Shown: in pieces, positions 10,211 to 18,844 of the stretch
Layout: every line of letters starts with the position of its first letter
How positions within the stretch are numbered: position 1 is the first letter of the stretch
Assembly (NCBI GenBank): GCA_002344355.1
Contig: DDTN01000014.1
Span: 1 to 64,000 of the forward strand
Reading direction: 5' to 3'
Length of the DNA stretch: 64,000 nt
Source of the DNA: Proteobacteria bacterium UBA2363
GTDB taxonomy: Bacteria > Pseudomonadota > Gammaproteobacteria > Xanthomonadales > UBA2363
The notes under the pieces: model-generated
Databases searched by the model: none
The model's input: only the letters and a program-made list of their open reading frames with translations
Told to the model about the DNA's origin: nothing
Program-made: the position numbers and the translations under genes

Positions 10211-11182
10211 ATGATCCGTACCCTCCTGGCCGCGCTCGTGTCGGTCTCCCCCACGCTCCTGGCGGCGCCTTTCCCGGGCCAGGATGCCTTCGTCGCCGAG
10301 GTCGCCGCCGAGACCGGCATGGCCCCCTCCGAGGTCGCCGCGGTGCTCGCCGGCGCCCGCAAGCAGCAGTCGATCCTGGATGCCATCGCCCGTCCGGCGG
10401 AGGCCAAGCCGTGGCGGGACTACCGGCCGATCTTCCTGAACCAGGCGCGGATCGACGGCGGCCGGCGCTTCCTGCGCGAACACCGCGAGCTGCTGTCGCG
10501 GATCCAGGCGTCGACCGGGGTGCCGGCCGAGGTGGTCACCGCCATCATCGGCGTCGAGACCAGCTACGGCAGCATCACCGGCCGCCACCGGGTGCTCGAC
10601 GCCCTGGCGACGCTGGGCTTCCACTACCCGCCCCGGGCCGATTTCTTCCGGTCCGAACTCAAGCACCTGTTCCACCTGGTGCGCGAAGAGGACCACCTCG
10701 ACATCGGGGAGCTGCGTGGCTCCTATGCCGGCGCCATGGGCTGGGGTCAGTTCATCCCCTCCAGCTACCGCGCCTATGCCGTCGACGGCGACGGCGACGG
10801 CCGCCGCGACCTGTTCGGTTCGCTGCCGGACATCGTCGCCAGCGTCGCCAACTATTTCGTGGCCCATGGCTGGCAGCGCGACGGCCTGGTCACCCTGCCG
10901 GCCCGGGCCGGGGCCGACACCCGGCCGTTCGAGCGCGACGGACTCAGGCTCAACACCACGCTCGGCGGGCTGCGCGAGCTCGGCTGGCGGGTCGACCACG
11001 ACGGCGGCGACCAGCTCGCCGCCACCCTGCTCCGGCTCGACGGCAACGACGGCGAGGAGCACTGGGTGCTGTTCAACAACTTCTACGTGATCACCCGCTA
11101 CAACCGCAGCCCGTTGTACGCCATGGCCGTGCACCAGCTGGCCGAGGCGCTGGCGACGACCGCTGCCGGCACGGCGCCCTGA
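10211..11182 (+). CDS. mltB: Lytic murein transglycosylase B-type
   Basis: MltB-type enzymes cleave the MurNAc-GlcNAc bond to form 1,6-anhydro-muropeptides. The 323-residue protein contains the family's catalytic segment GVETSYGSITG, with Glu116 as the acid/base. It also has the downstream GAMGWGQFIPSSY and the Asp-rich DGDGDGRRDLF loop. The N-terminus (about 18 residues, ending SPTLLAAPF) is a signal peptide without a lipobox cysteine, so this form is probably soluble in the periplasm rather than an outer-membrane lipoprotein as in E. coli. It follows rodA after an 86-bp gap and precedes rlpA by 7 bp. Confidence 0.94.
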   Translation: MIRTLLAALVSVSPTLLAAPFPGQDAFVAEVAAETGMAPSEVAAVLAGARKQQSILDAIARPAEAKPWRDYRPIFLNQARIDGGRRFLREHRELLSRIQASTGVPAEVVTAIIGVETSYGSITGRHRVLDALATLGFHYPPRADFFRSELKHLFHLVREEDHLDIGELRGSYAGAMGWGQFIPSSYRAYAVDGDGDGRRDLFGSLPDIVASVANYFVAHGWQRDGLVTLPARAGADTRPFERDGLRLNTTLGGLRELGWRVDHDGGDQLAATLLRLDGNDGEEHWVLFNNFYVITRYNRSPLYAMAVHQLAEALATTAAGTAP

Positions 11183-11189
11183 GGCCCGC

Positions 11190-12107
11190 ATGCGGGCGAC
11201 GACCTCGCGCTTCGCGCTGGTGCTCGCCGCCGTCGCCCTTGCCGGCTGCGCCGGGAAGGGCAAGCCGAGGCCGACGCCCGAGCTGCCCGCGCCACGGCAG
11301 GCACCCCCCGTCGCGCAGGTCCAGGACGGCGATCCCTGTGCCCTCGTCTACGAGCACGACGAGGCCGACTACACGCCGGGCGGGCTGTACCGGCCCGGCC
11401 AGCGCGACCATGCGCCGGCCGGCCGCCCCGATCTCGACCGCATCGCCGAGCCGGTGCCCCGCGCCGAGCCGCTGAGCCGCTACGGCAACCGGCCGGTCTA
11501 TTCCGTCCTCGGCCGCCAGTACCGCGTGCTCACCGACGTGCGCGGCTACCGCGAGCGCGGCCTGGCCTCCTGGTACGGCGCCAAGTTCCATGGCCGGGCC
11601 ACGTCCAGCATGGAGCCCTACGACATGTGCGCCTTCACTGCCGCGCACAAGACCCTGCCGCTGCCCAGCTACGCCCGCGTCACCCACCTGGGCAACGGCC
11701 GCAGCGTGGTGGTGCGGGTGAACGATCGCGGTCCGTTCCACGACGGCCGCATCATCGACCTCAGCTACGTCGCCGCCCTCAAGCTGGGCGTGTACGAGAC
11801 CGGCACCGCGATGGTCGAGGTCGAGGCGATCGCCCCGGAGGGTCCGGTGCTGCTGCCGCCGCCTGCCGCCGGACCGACCACGGTCTGGCTTCAGCTGGGT
11901 GCGTTCGGCGAGCGCGGGAACGCCCAGGCGCTGGTGGCGCGGCTGCGCCAGGCCGGCGAACCGGCGCGGCTGGTCGAGCCGGCCGACGGCGAGCCGCCCC
12001 TGTTCCGGGTCCAGGCCGGGCCGTTCACCGGTGCCAGCGTCGAGGAGGCCAAGGCCCGCCTGCGTCTGCTCGGGTTGCCGGCGACGCCGATCGTTATCGG
12101 AAACTGA
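11190..12107 (+). CDS. rlpA: RlpA septal-ring lipoprotein (DPBB and SPOR domains)
   Basis: RlpA is an outer-membrane lipoprotein that binds denuded glycan and, in some species, cleaves it as a lytic transglycosylase. The 305-residue product has a lipobox LAGC with Cys20. The double-psi beta-barrel spans about residues 115-215 (GLASWYGAKFHGRATSS ... VRVNDRGPFHDGRIIDLS), with the conserved Glu and Asp positions. A C-terminal SPOR domain (about 228-303) begins at WLQLGAFGERGNA. It lies 7 bp after mltB, within the cell-wall cluster. Confidence 0.96.
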   Translation: MRATTSRFALVLAAVALAGCAGKGKPRPTPELPAPRQAPPVAQVQDGDPCALVYEHDEADYTPGGLYRPGQRDHAPAGRPDLDRIAEPVPRAEPLSRYGNRPVYSVLGRQYRVLTDVRGYRERGLASWYGAKFHGRATSSMEPYDMCAFTAAHKTLPLPSYARVTHLGNGRSVVVRVNDRGPFHDGRIIDLSYVAALKLGVYETGTAMVEVEAIAPEGPVLLPPPAAGPTTVWLQLGAFGERGNAQALVARLRQAGEPARLVEPADGEPPLFRVQAGPFTGASVEEAKARLRLLGLPATPIVIGN

Positions 12108-12251
12108 ACCCGCCCGACGCGACGCGTGACCGCGCCGGCCGATGCGGTTAACGTGGCGCCCTTGCTCGATTCCCGGGTCCGGGTCCGTCCAGGCGCTACC
12201 GCGCCTGCGCGGCCGCGCCGGCCCGCCCTGTGTCATTGCGGAGATTGCCAC

Positions 12252-13463
12252 GTGAGAAGGATGCTCGCCCTCGTCCTGGCCGGCCTGGCCACCGTCGCGG
12301 CCGGCCAGGCGCCGCAACCGCAGCCGGCGCCGGCACCCGCGCCGGCTCCGGCGCCGCAACCGGCGATACCGGCGACGCCGCCGCAGGTGCCCGGTCGCGG
12401 CTGGGTCCTGTTCGACCATGCCAGCGGCCAGGTCCTGGCCGGGCACAACGAACATGTCCCGGCCGATCCGGCCAGCATCACCAAGGTGATGACCTCCTAC
12501 CTGGTCGCCGAGGCCCTGGCCGCGGGCCGCATCAGCCGCGACGACGAGGTGTTCATCTCCGAGCGCGCCTGGCGCGAGGGCGGCGCCGGCACCGACGGCT
12601 CGTTCAGCGCGCTGTCGGTGAATTCCCGCGTCCGCCTGGAGGAGGTCGTGCACGGCATGGTCATCCAGTCCGGGAACGACGCCTCGATCGCCCTGGCCGA
12701 GCACATCGCCGGCAGCGAGGAGGCCTTCGCCGACCTGATGAACGCGACCGCACGCCGGCTCGGCATGCGCAACTCGAACTTCGTGAACTCCCACGGCCTG
12801 ACCGCGCCGGGGCACCAGATGAGCCCCTACGACATCGCCGTGCTCTCCAGCGCGCTGATCCGGGACTTCCCCGACCACTACGCCCTGTACTCGATGCGCG
12901 AGTACACCTATGGCGGCATCCGCCAGTACAACCGCAACGGCCTGCTGTTCCGCGACGCCACCGTCGACGGCATCAAGACCGGGCACACCTCGGCCGCCGG
13001 CTACTGCCTGGCGGCCTCGGCCCAGCGCGGCGACCAGCGCCTGATCTCGGTGGTCATGGGCATCGAGGGCAGCCGCAGCGAGGGCTTCCGGCAGCGCGAG
13101 GATGCCAACCAGGCGTTGCTCAACTGGGGCTTCCGCGCCTTCGAGACGCACCGTCTGTACGCCGCCGGCGAGGTCGTCGCCGCCCCCGACATCTGGCGCG
13201 CCGCCGCCGACCAGGCCCGCCTCGGCGTCGCCCGCGACCTGTTCGTGACCATTCCGCGCGGCCGCTACGAGGAGCTGAGGGCGGAGATGCTTCTCCCGGA
13301 GACGGTGATCGCGCCGCAGGCCCAGGGCGCGGCGGTCGGCAGCGTCAAGGTGACCCTGGCTGGCGAGGCCGTCGCCGAGGCGCCCCTGGTCAGCCTCGAC
13401 GAGCATCCGGAGGCCGGCTTCTTCCGCCGCACCTGGCATGCCTTCCTGCTGCTGTTCGAGTGA
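12252..13463 (+). CDS. dacA: D-alanyl-D-alanine carboxypeptidase (PBP5/6 type, peptidase S11)
   Basis: This periplasmic DD-carboxypeptidase trims the terminal D-Ala of pentapeptides. A GTG start is chosen because GGAG lies 8 bp before it; the next ATG, three codons in, sits directly on a purine run. The 403-residue protein has a signal peptide ending near AAGQA and an Ala/Pro/Gln linker (about 20-45). The S11 domain carries S75-I-T-K, S140-G-N and K242-T-G. The PBP5_C domain and a final FFRRTWHAFLLLFE amphipathic helix, the usual membrane anchor, complete it. Seven bases separate it from the DUF493 gene, as in the E. coli dacA-ybeD-lipB order. Confidence 0.95.
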   Translation: MRRMLALVLAGLATVAAGQAPQPQPAPAPAPAPAPQPAIPATPPQVPGRGWVLFDHASGQVLAGHNEHVPADPASITKVMTSYLVAEALAAGRISRDDEVFISERAWREGGAGTDGSFSALSVNSRVRLEEVVHGMVIQSGNDASIALAEHIAGSEEAFADLMNATARRLGMRNSNFVNSHGLTAPGHQMSPYDIAVLSSALIRDFPDHYALYSMREYTYGGIRQYNRNGLLFRDATVDGIKTGHTSAAGYCLAASAQRGDQRLISVVMGIEGSRSEGFRQREDANQALLNWGFRAFETHRLYAAGEVVAAPDIWRAAADQARLGVARDLFVTIPRGRYEELRAEMLLPETVIAPQAQGAAVGSVKVTLAGEAVAEAPLVSLDEHPEAGFFRRTWHAFLLLFE

Positions 13464-13469
13464 GCCGCC

Positions 13470-13739
13470 GTGAAGAACCTGGAGGGTGAGGCCTACGATT
13501 TCCCCGGCACCTTCGAGGTGTCGGCCATGGGCTCGGCCGGGGCCGGCATCGAGCAGGCCCTGCCCGAACTGGTCACCGCCGCCGGCGCCCAGGTGCTGGC
13601 CGGCACCCTGCGCGTGCGCGAGAGCAGCGCCGGCAACTACGTGGCGGTCCACATCAACTTCCTGGCCGCCGACCGCGAGCAGTTCAACGCCGTGATCGAA
13701 TCGGTGCGCGGCCACCCGGGCGTCAAGTGGCTGCTGTGA
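13470..13739 (+). CDS. DUF493 (YbeD) family protein
   Basis: This is an 89-residue cytoplasmic protein of the DUF493/YbeD fold, an ACT-like ferredoxin fold whose role is not firmly known. It contains the family's YDFPGTFEVSAMG start and the ending VRGHPGVKWLL. A GTG codon is used. It sits between dacA and lipB as in many Gammaproteobacteria, and its stop overlaps the lipB GTG by 4 bp (GTGA), suggesting co-translation with lipoate synthesis. Confidence 0.92.
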   Translation: MKNLEGEAYDFPGTFEVSAMGSAGAGIEQALPELVTAAGAQVLAGTLRVRESSAGNYVAVHINFLAADREQFNAVIESVRGHPGVKWLL

Positions 13740-14416
13740 GCGCGCCCCGGCCGGCGCCGGATGCCGGCGGCGCGGCGCCGGTGCACGTGCGCGACCTCGG
13801 CCTGGCCGACTACGAGCCGGTCTGGCGCGCCATGCAGGCGTTCACCGCCGGGCGTGGCGACGACACCGCCGACGAACTCTGGCTGGTCGAACACCCGCCG
13901 GTGTTCACCCTGGGCCAGGCCGGCCGCCCGGAGCACGTGCTGGCGGCGGGCGACATCCCGGTGCTGCCGGTCGACCGGGGCGGCCAGGTGACCTACCACG
14001 GCCCGGGCCAGCGCGTGGCCTACCCGCTGATCGACCTGCGCCGCGCCGGCCTGGGCGTGCGCGAGCTGGTCTGCCGGATCGAGCAGGCGGTGATCGACAC
14101 CCTGGCGGTCTGGGGCATCGCCGCCGGCCGCCGGGAGGGCGCCCCCGGGGTCTATGTCGCCGGCGCCAAGGTCATGGCTCTGGGCCTGCGCGTGCGCCGC
14201 GGCTGCAGCTTCCACGGCCTGGCCTTCAACGTGGCGATGGACCTGGAGCCGTTCCGGCGCATCAATCCCTGCGGTTTCGCCGGGCTGGCGGTGACCCAGG
14301 TGCTAGACTTGGGCGGTCCCGGCAGCCTCGCCGAGGTCGACCGCGAGCTGGTGCCAAGGCTGGCCGCGGCGCTCGGCCTCACGCCCGTGCCGGCCTCCGT
14401 CCCGGAGTCGCGATGA
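13736..14416 (+). CDS. lipB: Octanoyl-[acyl carrier protein]:protein N-octanoyltransferase LipB
   Basis: LipB moves octanoate from acyl-ACP to the lipoyl domains of 2-oxo-acid dehydrogenases and GcvH. The 226-residue protein has the family signature RGGQVTYHGPGQ (81-92) and the catalytic dyad Lys145 (in AGAKVMALG) and Cys179 (in INPCG). The GTG overlapping the preceding TGA is taken as the start; a GTG three codons upstream is possible. The stop overlaps the lipA ATG (ATGA), giving a coupled lipBA pair. Confidence 0.97.
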   Translation: MSAPRPAPDAGGAAPVHVRDLGLADYEPVWRAMQAFTAGRGDDTADELWLVEHPPVFTLGQAGRPEHVLAAGDIPVLPVDRGGQVTYHGPGQRVAYPLIDLRRAGLGVRELVCRIEQAVIDTLAVWGIAAGRREGAPGVYVAGAKVMALGLRVRRGCSFHGLAFNVAMDLEPFRRINPCGFAGLAVTQVLDLGGPGSLAEVDRELVPRLAAALGLTPVPASVPESR

Positions 14417-15396
14417 ACCCCGCCGCCAAGCAGATCCCGGTCCTGGTCGAAGGCGAGAAGCAGAAGGCCGACGCCAAGATCGCCCGAAACACGGCGGCGT
14501 TCGACGCGGATGCCCCGCTGCTGCGCAAGCCTCCCTGGATCCGCGTCCGGCTGCCGGCCGACAGCGCCGTGGCCGACCTGAAGGGCAAGCTGCGCGCGAA
14601 CCGGCTGGTGACGGTCTGCGAAGAGGCCTCCTGCCCGAACATCCACGAATGCTTCGGCAAGGGCACCGCGACCTTCATGGTGCTCGGCGAGGTCTGCACG
14701 CGGCGCTGCTCGTTCTGCGACGTCGCGCACGGCCGTCCGAAGCCGCCCGATCCGGCCGAGCCGGTCAACCTGGCCCGTACCATCGCCGACATGGCGCTGC
14801 GCTACGTGGTGATCACCTCGGTCGACCGGGACGATCTGCGCGATGGCGGCGCCGGCCATTTCGCCGAATGCATCGCCGAGGTCCGCGCCCGGGTCCCGGG
14901 CATCCAGATCGAGATCCTGGTGCCCGATTTCCGCGGCCGCGGCCGCATCGAGCGGGCCCTGGCGGCGTTCGCGGCGCAGCCGCCGGATGTCTTCAACCAC
15001 AACGTCGAGACCGTCCCCGACCTGTACCGGCAGGTCCGCCCGGGCGCCGACTATGCCTGGTCGCTCGACCTGCTGCGCCGGTTCAAGGCCCAGCACCCGC
15101 AGGTTCCGACCAAGAGCGGCATCATGCTCGGGCTGGGCGAGACCATGGCACAGGTCGAGGCGGTCCTGCACGACCTGCGCCGCCACGACGTCGACATGCT
15201 CACGGTCGGCCAGTACCTGCAGCCTTCACGGGCCCACCACCCGGTCGTGCGCTACTGGACCCCGGACGAATTCGACCGGATCGGCCGCCTGGGCGAGGCG
15301 CTGGGGTTCAGGCACGTGGCCAGCGGCCCGCTGGTGCGCTCGTCCTACCATGCCGACCAGATGGCGCATGCCGCCGGCGTCGCCGAGGTCGCCTGA
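14413..15396 (+). CDS. lipA: Lipoyl synthase (radical SAM)
   Basis: LipA inserts two sulfurs into protein-bound octanoate. The 327-residue enzyme has both cluster motifs. The auxiliary 4Fe-4S cluster ligands are C69, C74 and C80 (CEEASCPNIHEC), and the radical-SAM CxxxCxxC is C95, C99 and C102 (CTRRCSFC). The C-terminal RSSYHAD contains the serine that ligates the auxiliary cluster in characterised LipA. It is translationally coupled to lipB. Confidence 0.98.
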   Translation: MNPAAKQIPVLVEGEKQKADAKIARNTAAFDADAPLLRKPPWIRVRLPADSAVADLKGKLRANRLVTVCEEASCPNIHECFGKGTATFMVLGEVCTRRCSFCDVAHGRPKPPDPAEPVNLARTIADMALRYVVITSVDRDDLRDGGAGHFAECIAEVRARVPGIQIEILVPDFRGRGRIERALAAFAAQPPDVFNHNVETVPDLYRQVRPGADYAWSLDLLRRFKAQHPQVPTKSGIMLGLGETMAQVEAVLHDLRRHDVDMLTVGQYLQPSRAHHPVVRYWTPDEFDRIGRLGEALGFRHVASGPLVRSSYHADQMAHAAGVAEVA

Positions 15397-15516
15397 ACTG
15401 CCGTCAGCCGTCCCGGCGTGCCGGAGCGGCGTCCCGGCGCACTTGCGGAACCTGCCGGACGGCGCTATGTCTGTGTACCTGACCGCCGCCTCTCCCGGCG
15501 GCTCCCGGAGTTCCGA

Positions 15517-17685
15517 ATGATCCGACGCACCGTCCCGGCCCTCCTGATCGCCCTTCTGGTCGCGGTCGGCGCCGCCGCCGCCCGCCAGGCCGCGCCGCCC
15601 CCGGCCAGCACTCTCGCGCCCCTGCCCGAACAGGGCAAGACCGCGGTGTTCGCGATGTACACGCTCAGCCGCGTCCACTACCGGGCGCTGCCGCTGGACG
15701 ACGAGCTGTCGTCGACCATCTTCGACAGTTACCTGAAGTCGCTGGATTCCGACCGCCTGTTCCTGCTTCAGGCCGACGTCGAGGAGTTCGAGCGGCACCG
15801 GTACCGGCTCGACGACGCCATCCGCAACCAGGCCCTGGACGCGCCGTTCGCGATGTTCAACCGCTACATCGAGCGGGTCGGCGAGCGCACCGCGCACGCC
15901 CGGGCCCTGCTGCGCGAGGGGTTCGATTTCGAGGTCGAGGAGCGCTACGACTACGACCGCACGGACGTCGCCTGGGCGGCGTCCGCCGAGGAGCTCGACG
16001 AGATCTGGCGCAAGCGGGTCAAGAACGACTGGCTGCGCCTGCGCCTGGCCGGCAAGCGCGCGCCCGACATCGTCGACACGCTGGACAAGCGCTACCAGCG
16101 CTACGCCGACCGCATCGCCGAGATCGACAGCGAGGACGTCTTCCAGACCTTCATCAACGCCTATGCCGGCGCGATCGAGCCGCACACCAGCTACCTGGCG
16201 CCGCGCAGCGCCGACGCCTTCGAGATCCAGATGAGCCTGTCGCTGGAGGGCATCGGCGCGGTCCTTCAGCGCGACGACGAGTACACGCTGATCCGTTCGG
16301 TGGTGCCGGGCGGGCCGGCCGACCGCGCCGGCCTCAAGCCGGGAGACCGCATCATGGCGGTCGGCCAGGACGGCGAGGGACCGATGGTCGACGTCATCGG
16401 CTGGCGCCTGGACGACACGGTGGCCCTGATCCGCGGCCCCAAGGACTCCACCGTCCGCCTGGACGTGGTGCCGGTGCAGGCCAGCATCGACACCCGCCCG
16501 ACCCGCATGGCCATCGTCAGGCAGCGCGTCAAGCTCGAGGAGCAGGCCGCCAAGAAGCGGGTGATCGAGGTCGACGGGGACGGTGTCGGCCGCCGCATCG
16601 GCGTGATCGAGCTGGCCACCTTCTACCAGGACTTCGAGGCGCGCCGGCGCGGCGAGCCGGATTACCGCAGCGCCACCCGCGACGTCGCCAAGCTGCTCGC
16701 CGAACTCCGCGAGGAGGGCGTCGACGGCGTCGTCCTCGATCTGCGCAACAACGGCGGCGGCTCCCTGGACGAGGCGACCGAGCTGACCGGCCTGTTCATC
16801 GACCAGGGTCCGGTGGTGCAGGTCCGCAACGCCCAGGGCCGGGTCGACGTCAACCGCGACCGCCGGCCGGGCCGGGCCTGGGACGGGCCGCTGGCGGTGC
16901 TGGTCAACCGGGTCTCGGCCTCGGCCTCGGAGATCTTCGCGGCGGCGATCCAGGACTACGGCCGCGGCCTGGTGATCGGCGAGCCGACCTACGGCAAGGG
17001 CACGGTGCAGAACCTGATCAGCCTCGACCAGTTGAGCGGCCGCGACGGCGCCCGCCACGGCCAGCTCAAGTTCACCACCGCGCAGTTCTTCCGGATCAAT
17101 GGCGGCAGCACCCAGGTCAAGGGCGTCACCCCCGACATCCAGTTCCCGGTCAGCCTGGACGCCGAGGACTACGGCGAGGGCACCTACGACAACGCGCTGC
17201 CCTGGATGCAGATCGACGCCGCCAAGTACCAGGCGGTTGCCGACCTGTCGCCGTTGCTGGCGCCACTGCAGGCCCGGCACCGCATCCGCATCGCCGAGGA
17301 CGAGGAGTTCCGCTTCTGGCAGGAGGACATCGCCGAGTACCGGCGCCAGCGCGAGGAGCGCAGCGTCTCGCTGGTCGAGCGCGAGCGCCGGGCCGAGCGC
17401 GACCGCCAGGAGGCGCGCCGGCGCGCGCGGGAGGCCCGCCGTGCGGAGCTGGGCCTGGCCGATGCCGATGCCGAGCCGGCGCGTGGCGACGACGGACTGC
17501 AGGCCGACGAACGCGGTTTCGCCGAGTCGGTGGCGGCGGAGGAGCGGGCCCGCCGCAACAACCGCCCGGACGCCCTTCTGGTCGAAGCCTCGCGGATCCT
17601 GGCCGACGCCATCGCCCTGGGCAACGAGGACCTGCGTCTGGCCGGGCTGGTGCCGCCGCGGGTCGAGCCGGCCCAGGCCGACTAG
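15517..17685 (+). CDS. prc: Carboxy-terminal processing protease Prc/Tsp (S41A)
   Basis: Prc is a periplasmic endopeptidase that degrades proteins from their C-termini and, in E. coli, helps control peptidoglycan hydrolases. The 722-residue protein has a signal peptide (about 1-22), the N-terminal TSP domain, a PDZ domain (about 240-330), the S41 protease core and the C-terminal DUF3340 region with an Arg/Glu-rich helix (about 605-655). The Ser-Lys dyad is Ser469 (middle Ser of SASAS) and Lys494 (YGKGTVQ), 25 residues apart as in E. coli. CGGAG lies 6 bp before the ATG. A 6-bp GC hairpin (15485-15502) lies just before this ribosome-binding site. Confidence 0.96.
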   Translation: MIRRTVPALLIALLVAVGAAAARQAAPPPASTLAPLPEQGKTAVFAMYTLSRVHYRALPLDDELSSTIFDSYLKSLDSDRLFLLQADVEEFERHRYRLDDAIRNQALDAPFAMFNRYIERVGERTAHARALLREGFDFEVEERYDYDRTDVAWAASAEELDEIWRKRVKNDWLRLRLAGKRAPDIVDTLDKRYQRYADRIAEIDSEDVFQTFINAYAGAIEPHTSYLAPRSADAFEIQMSLSLEGIGAVLQRDDEYTLIRSVVPGGPADRAGLKPGDRIMAVGQDGEGPMVDVIGWRLDDTVALIRGPKDSTVRLDVVPVQASIDTRPTRMAIVRQRVKLEEQAAKKRVIEVDGDGVGRRIGVIELATFYQDFEARRRGEPDYRSATRDVAKLLAELREEGVDGVVLDLRNNGGGSLDEATELTGLFIDQGPVVQVRNAQGRVDVNRDRRPGRAWDGPLAVLVNRVSASASEIFAAAIQDYGRGLVIGEPTYGKGTVQNLISLDQLSGRDGARHGQLKFTTAQFFRINGGSTQVKGVTPDIQFPVSLDAEDYGEGTYDNALPWMQIDAAKYQAVADLSPLLAPLQARHRIRIAEDEEFRFWQEDIAEYRRQREERSVSLVERERRAERDRQEARRRAREARRAELGLADADAEPARGDDGLQADERGFAESVAAEERARRNNRPDALLVEASRILADAIALGNEDLRLAGLVPPRVEPAQAD

Positions 17686-17905
17686 GCGGATCGCCACCCG
17701 TCCCTGCCGGGACGGAGCCGGGACCCTGCCGGAGGGGCATCGGGCGCCGCGCTGCCCGGGGCGCCCTGGCCCGGGTGGCCGGCGCCACGGCCCCGTTCCG
17801 TGGCCGCGCCTGCCGGGTCGGCGGCGGGGCGGCCAGCGTTGACCCCGACCCGCCTTCAGCCCTCACCCCGCCGCAGGCCCGCGGCAGCCCTGCGGAACGC
17901 CGGCC

Positions 17906-18829
17906 ATGGCAGCAGATCCCGACCGCGTGACGCCCTCGCGCCTGCAGGTCGCGCTCGCCCTGCTCTCGGTCTACCTGATCTGGGGCTCGACCTACCTGGG
18001 CATCCGCTTCGGCCTGCAGGGCTTCCCGCCGTTCCTGATGGCCGGCCTGCGCTTCCTGTGCGCCGGCTCGGCCGTCTACCTGTGGCTGCGGCTGCGCGGC
18101 CGGCCGGCGCCGACGGCGCGCCAATGGCGCAACGCCGCGCTGATGGGCGTGCTGCTGCTCGGCCTCGGCAACGGCCTGGTGTCGGTGGCCCAGCAATCGG
18201 TGGCGTCCGGGCTGGCGGCTGTCGCCGTCGCCTCGATGCCGCTGTGGGCGGCGCTGTTCGGCCTGGCGTTCGGCCGTCGCTACCGGGGTTTGGAGTGGCT
18301 CGGCGTGCTGGTCGGCTTCGCCGGCGTGCTGCTGCTGAACGCCGGCGAGGCGCTGCAGGCCAGGCCGCTTGCCGCCCTGGCCCTGGTCGTCGCGGCCGCC
18401 TCCTGGGCGTTAGGCTCGGTCTGGAGCCGGGGCCGCGACCTGCCGTCGCCGTTCATGAGCACGGCGGCGCAGATGCTGACCGGCGGCGTCGCGATGCTGG
18501 CCTTCGGCCTGGCCACCGGCGAGCGCATCGAGGGCACGCCGCCGGCGTCGGCGATCGCCGCGCTGGCCTACCTGGCCGTGTTCGGCTCGATCATCGGCTT
18601 CGGCGCCTACATCTGGCTGCTCAACAACGTCCGGCCGGCGCTGGCGACCAGCTACGCCTACGTGAATCCGCCGATCGCGGTCCTGCTCGGCGCCCTGCTG
18701 GCCGGGGAGCAGGTGGGCTGGCAGACCGTGCTGGCCATGGCCGTGATCCTGTCGGGCGTCGTGCTGATCAGCCGCGGCGCGGCGCCGCCACCGGGCACGG
18801 TGCGACCGGTGACCCGGACCCCTGCCTGA
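17906..18829 (+). CDS. EamA-family drug/metabolite exporter (YedA-like)
   Basis: The 307-residue inner-membrane protein has ten predicted helices in two EamA repeats (about 14-145 and 155-290). The first repeat opens with SVYLIWGSTYLGIRF and the second contains YAYVNPPIAVLLGALLAGE, as in the YedA/RhaT branch. Members export amino acids or other small metabolites; the substrate here is unknown. The 220 bp upstream have no gene. The gene ends 15 bp from the convergent ABC permease gene. Confidence 0.88.
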   Translation: MAADPDRVTPSRLQVALALLSVYLIWGSTYLGIRFGLQGFPPFLMAGLRFLCAGSAVYLWLRLRGRPAPTARQWRNAALMGVLLLGLGNGLVSVAQQSVASGLAAVAVASMPLWAALFGLAFGRRYRGLEWLGVLVGFAGVLLLNAGEALQARPLAALALVVAAASWALGSVWSRGRDLPSPFMSTAAQMLTGGVAMLAFGLATGERIEGTPPASAIAALAYLAVFGSIIGFGAYIWLLNNVRPALATSYAYVNPPIAVLLGALLAGEQVGWQTVLAMAVILSGVVLISRGAAPPPGTVRPVTRTPA

Positions 18830-18844
18830 TCCGCGGGCCTCGGC

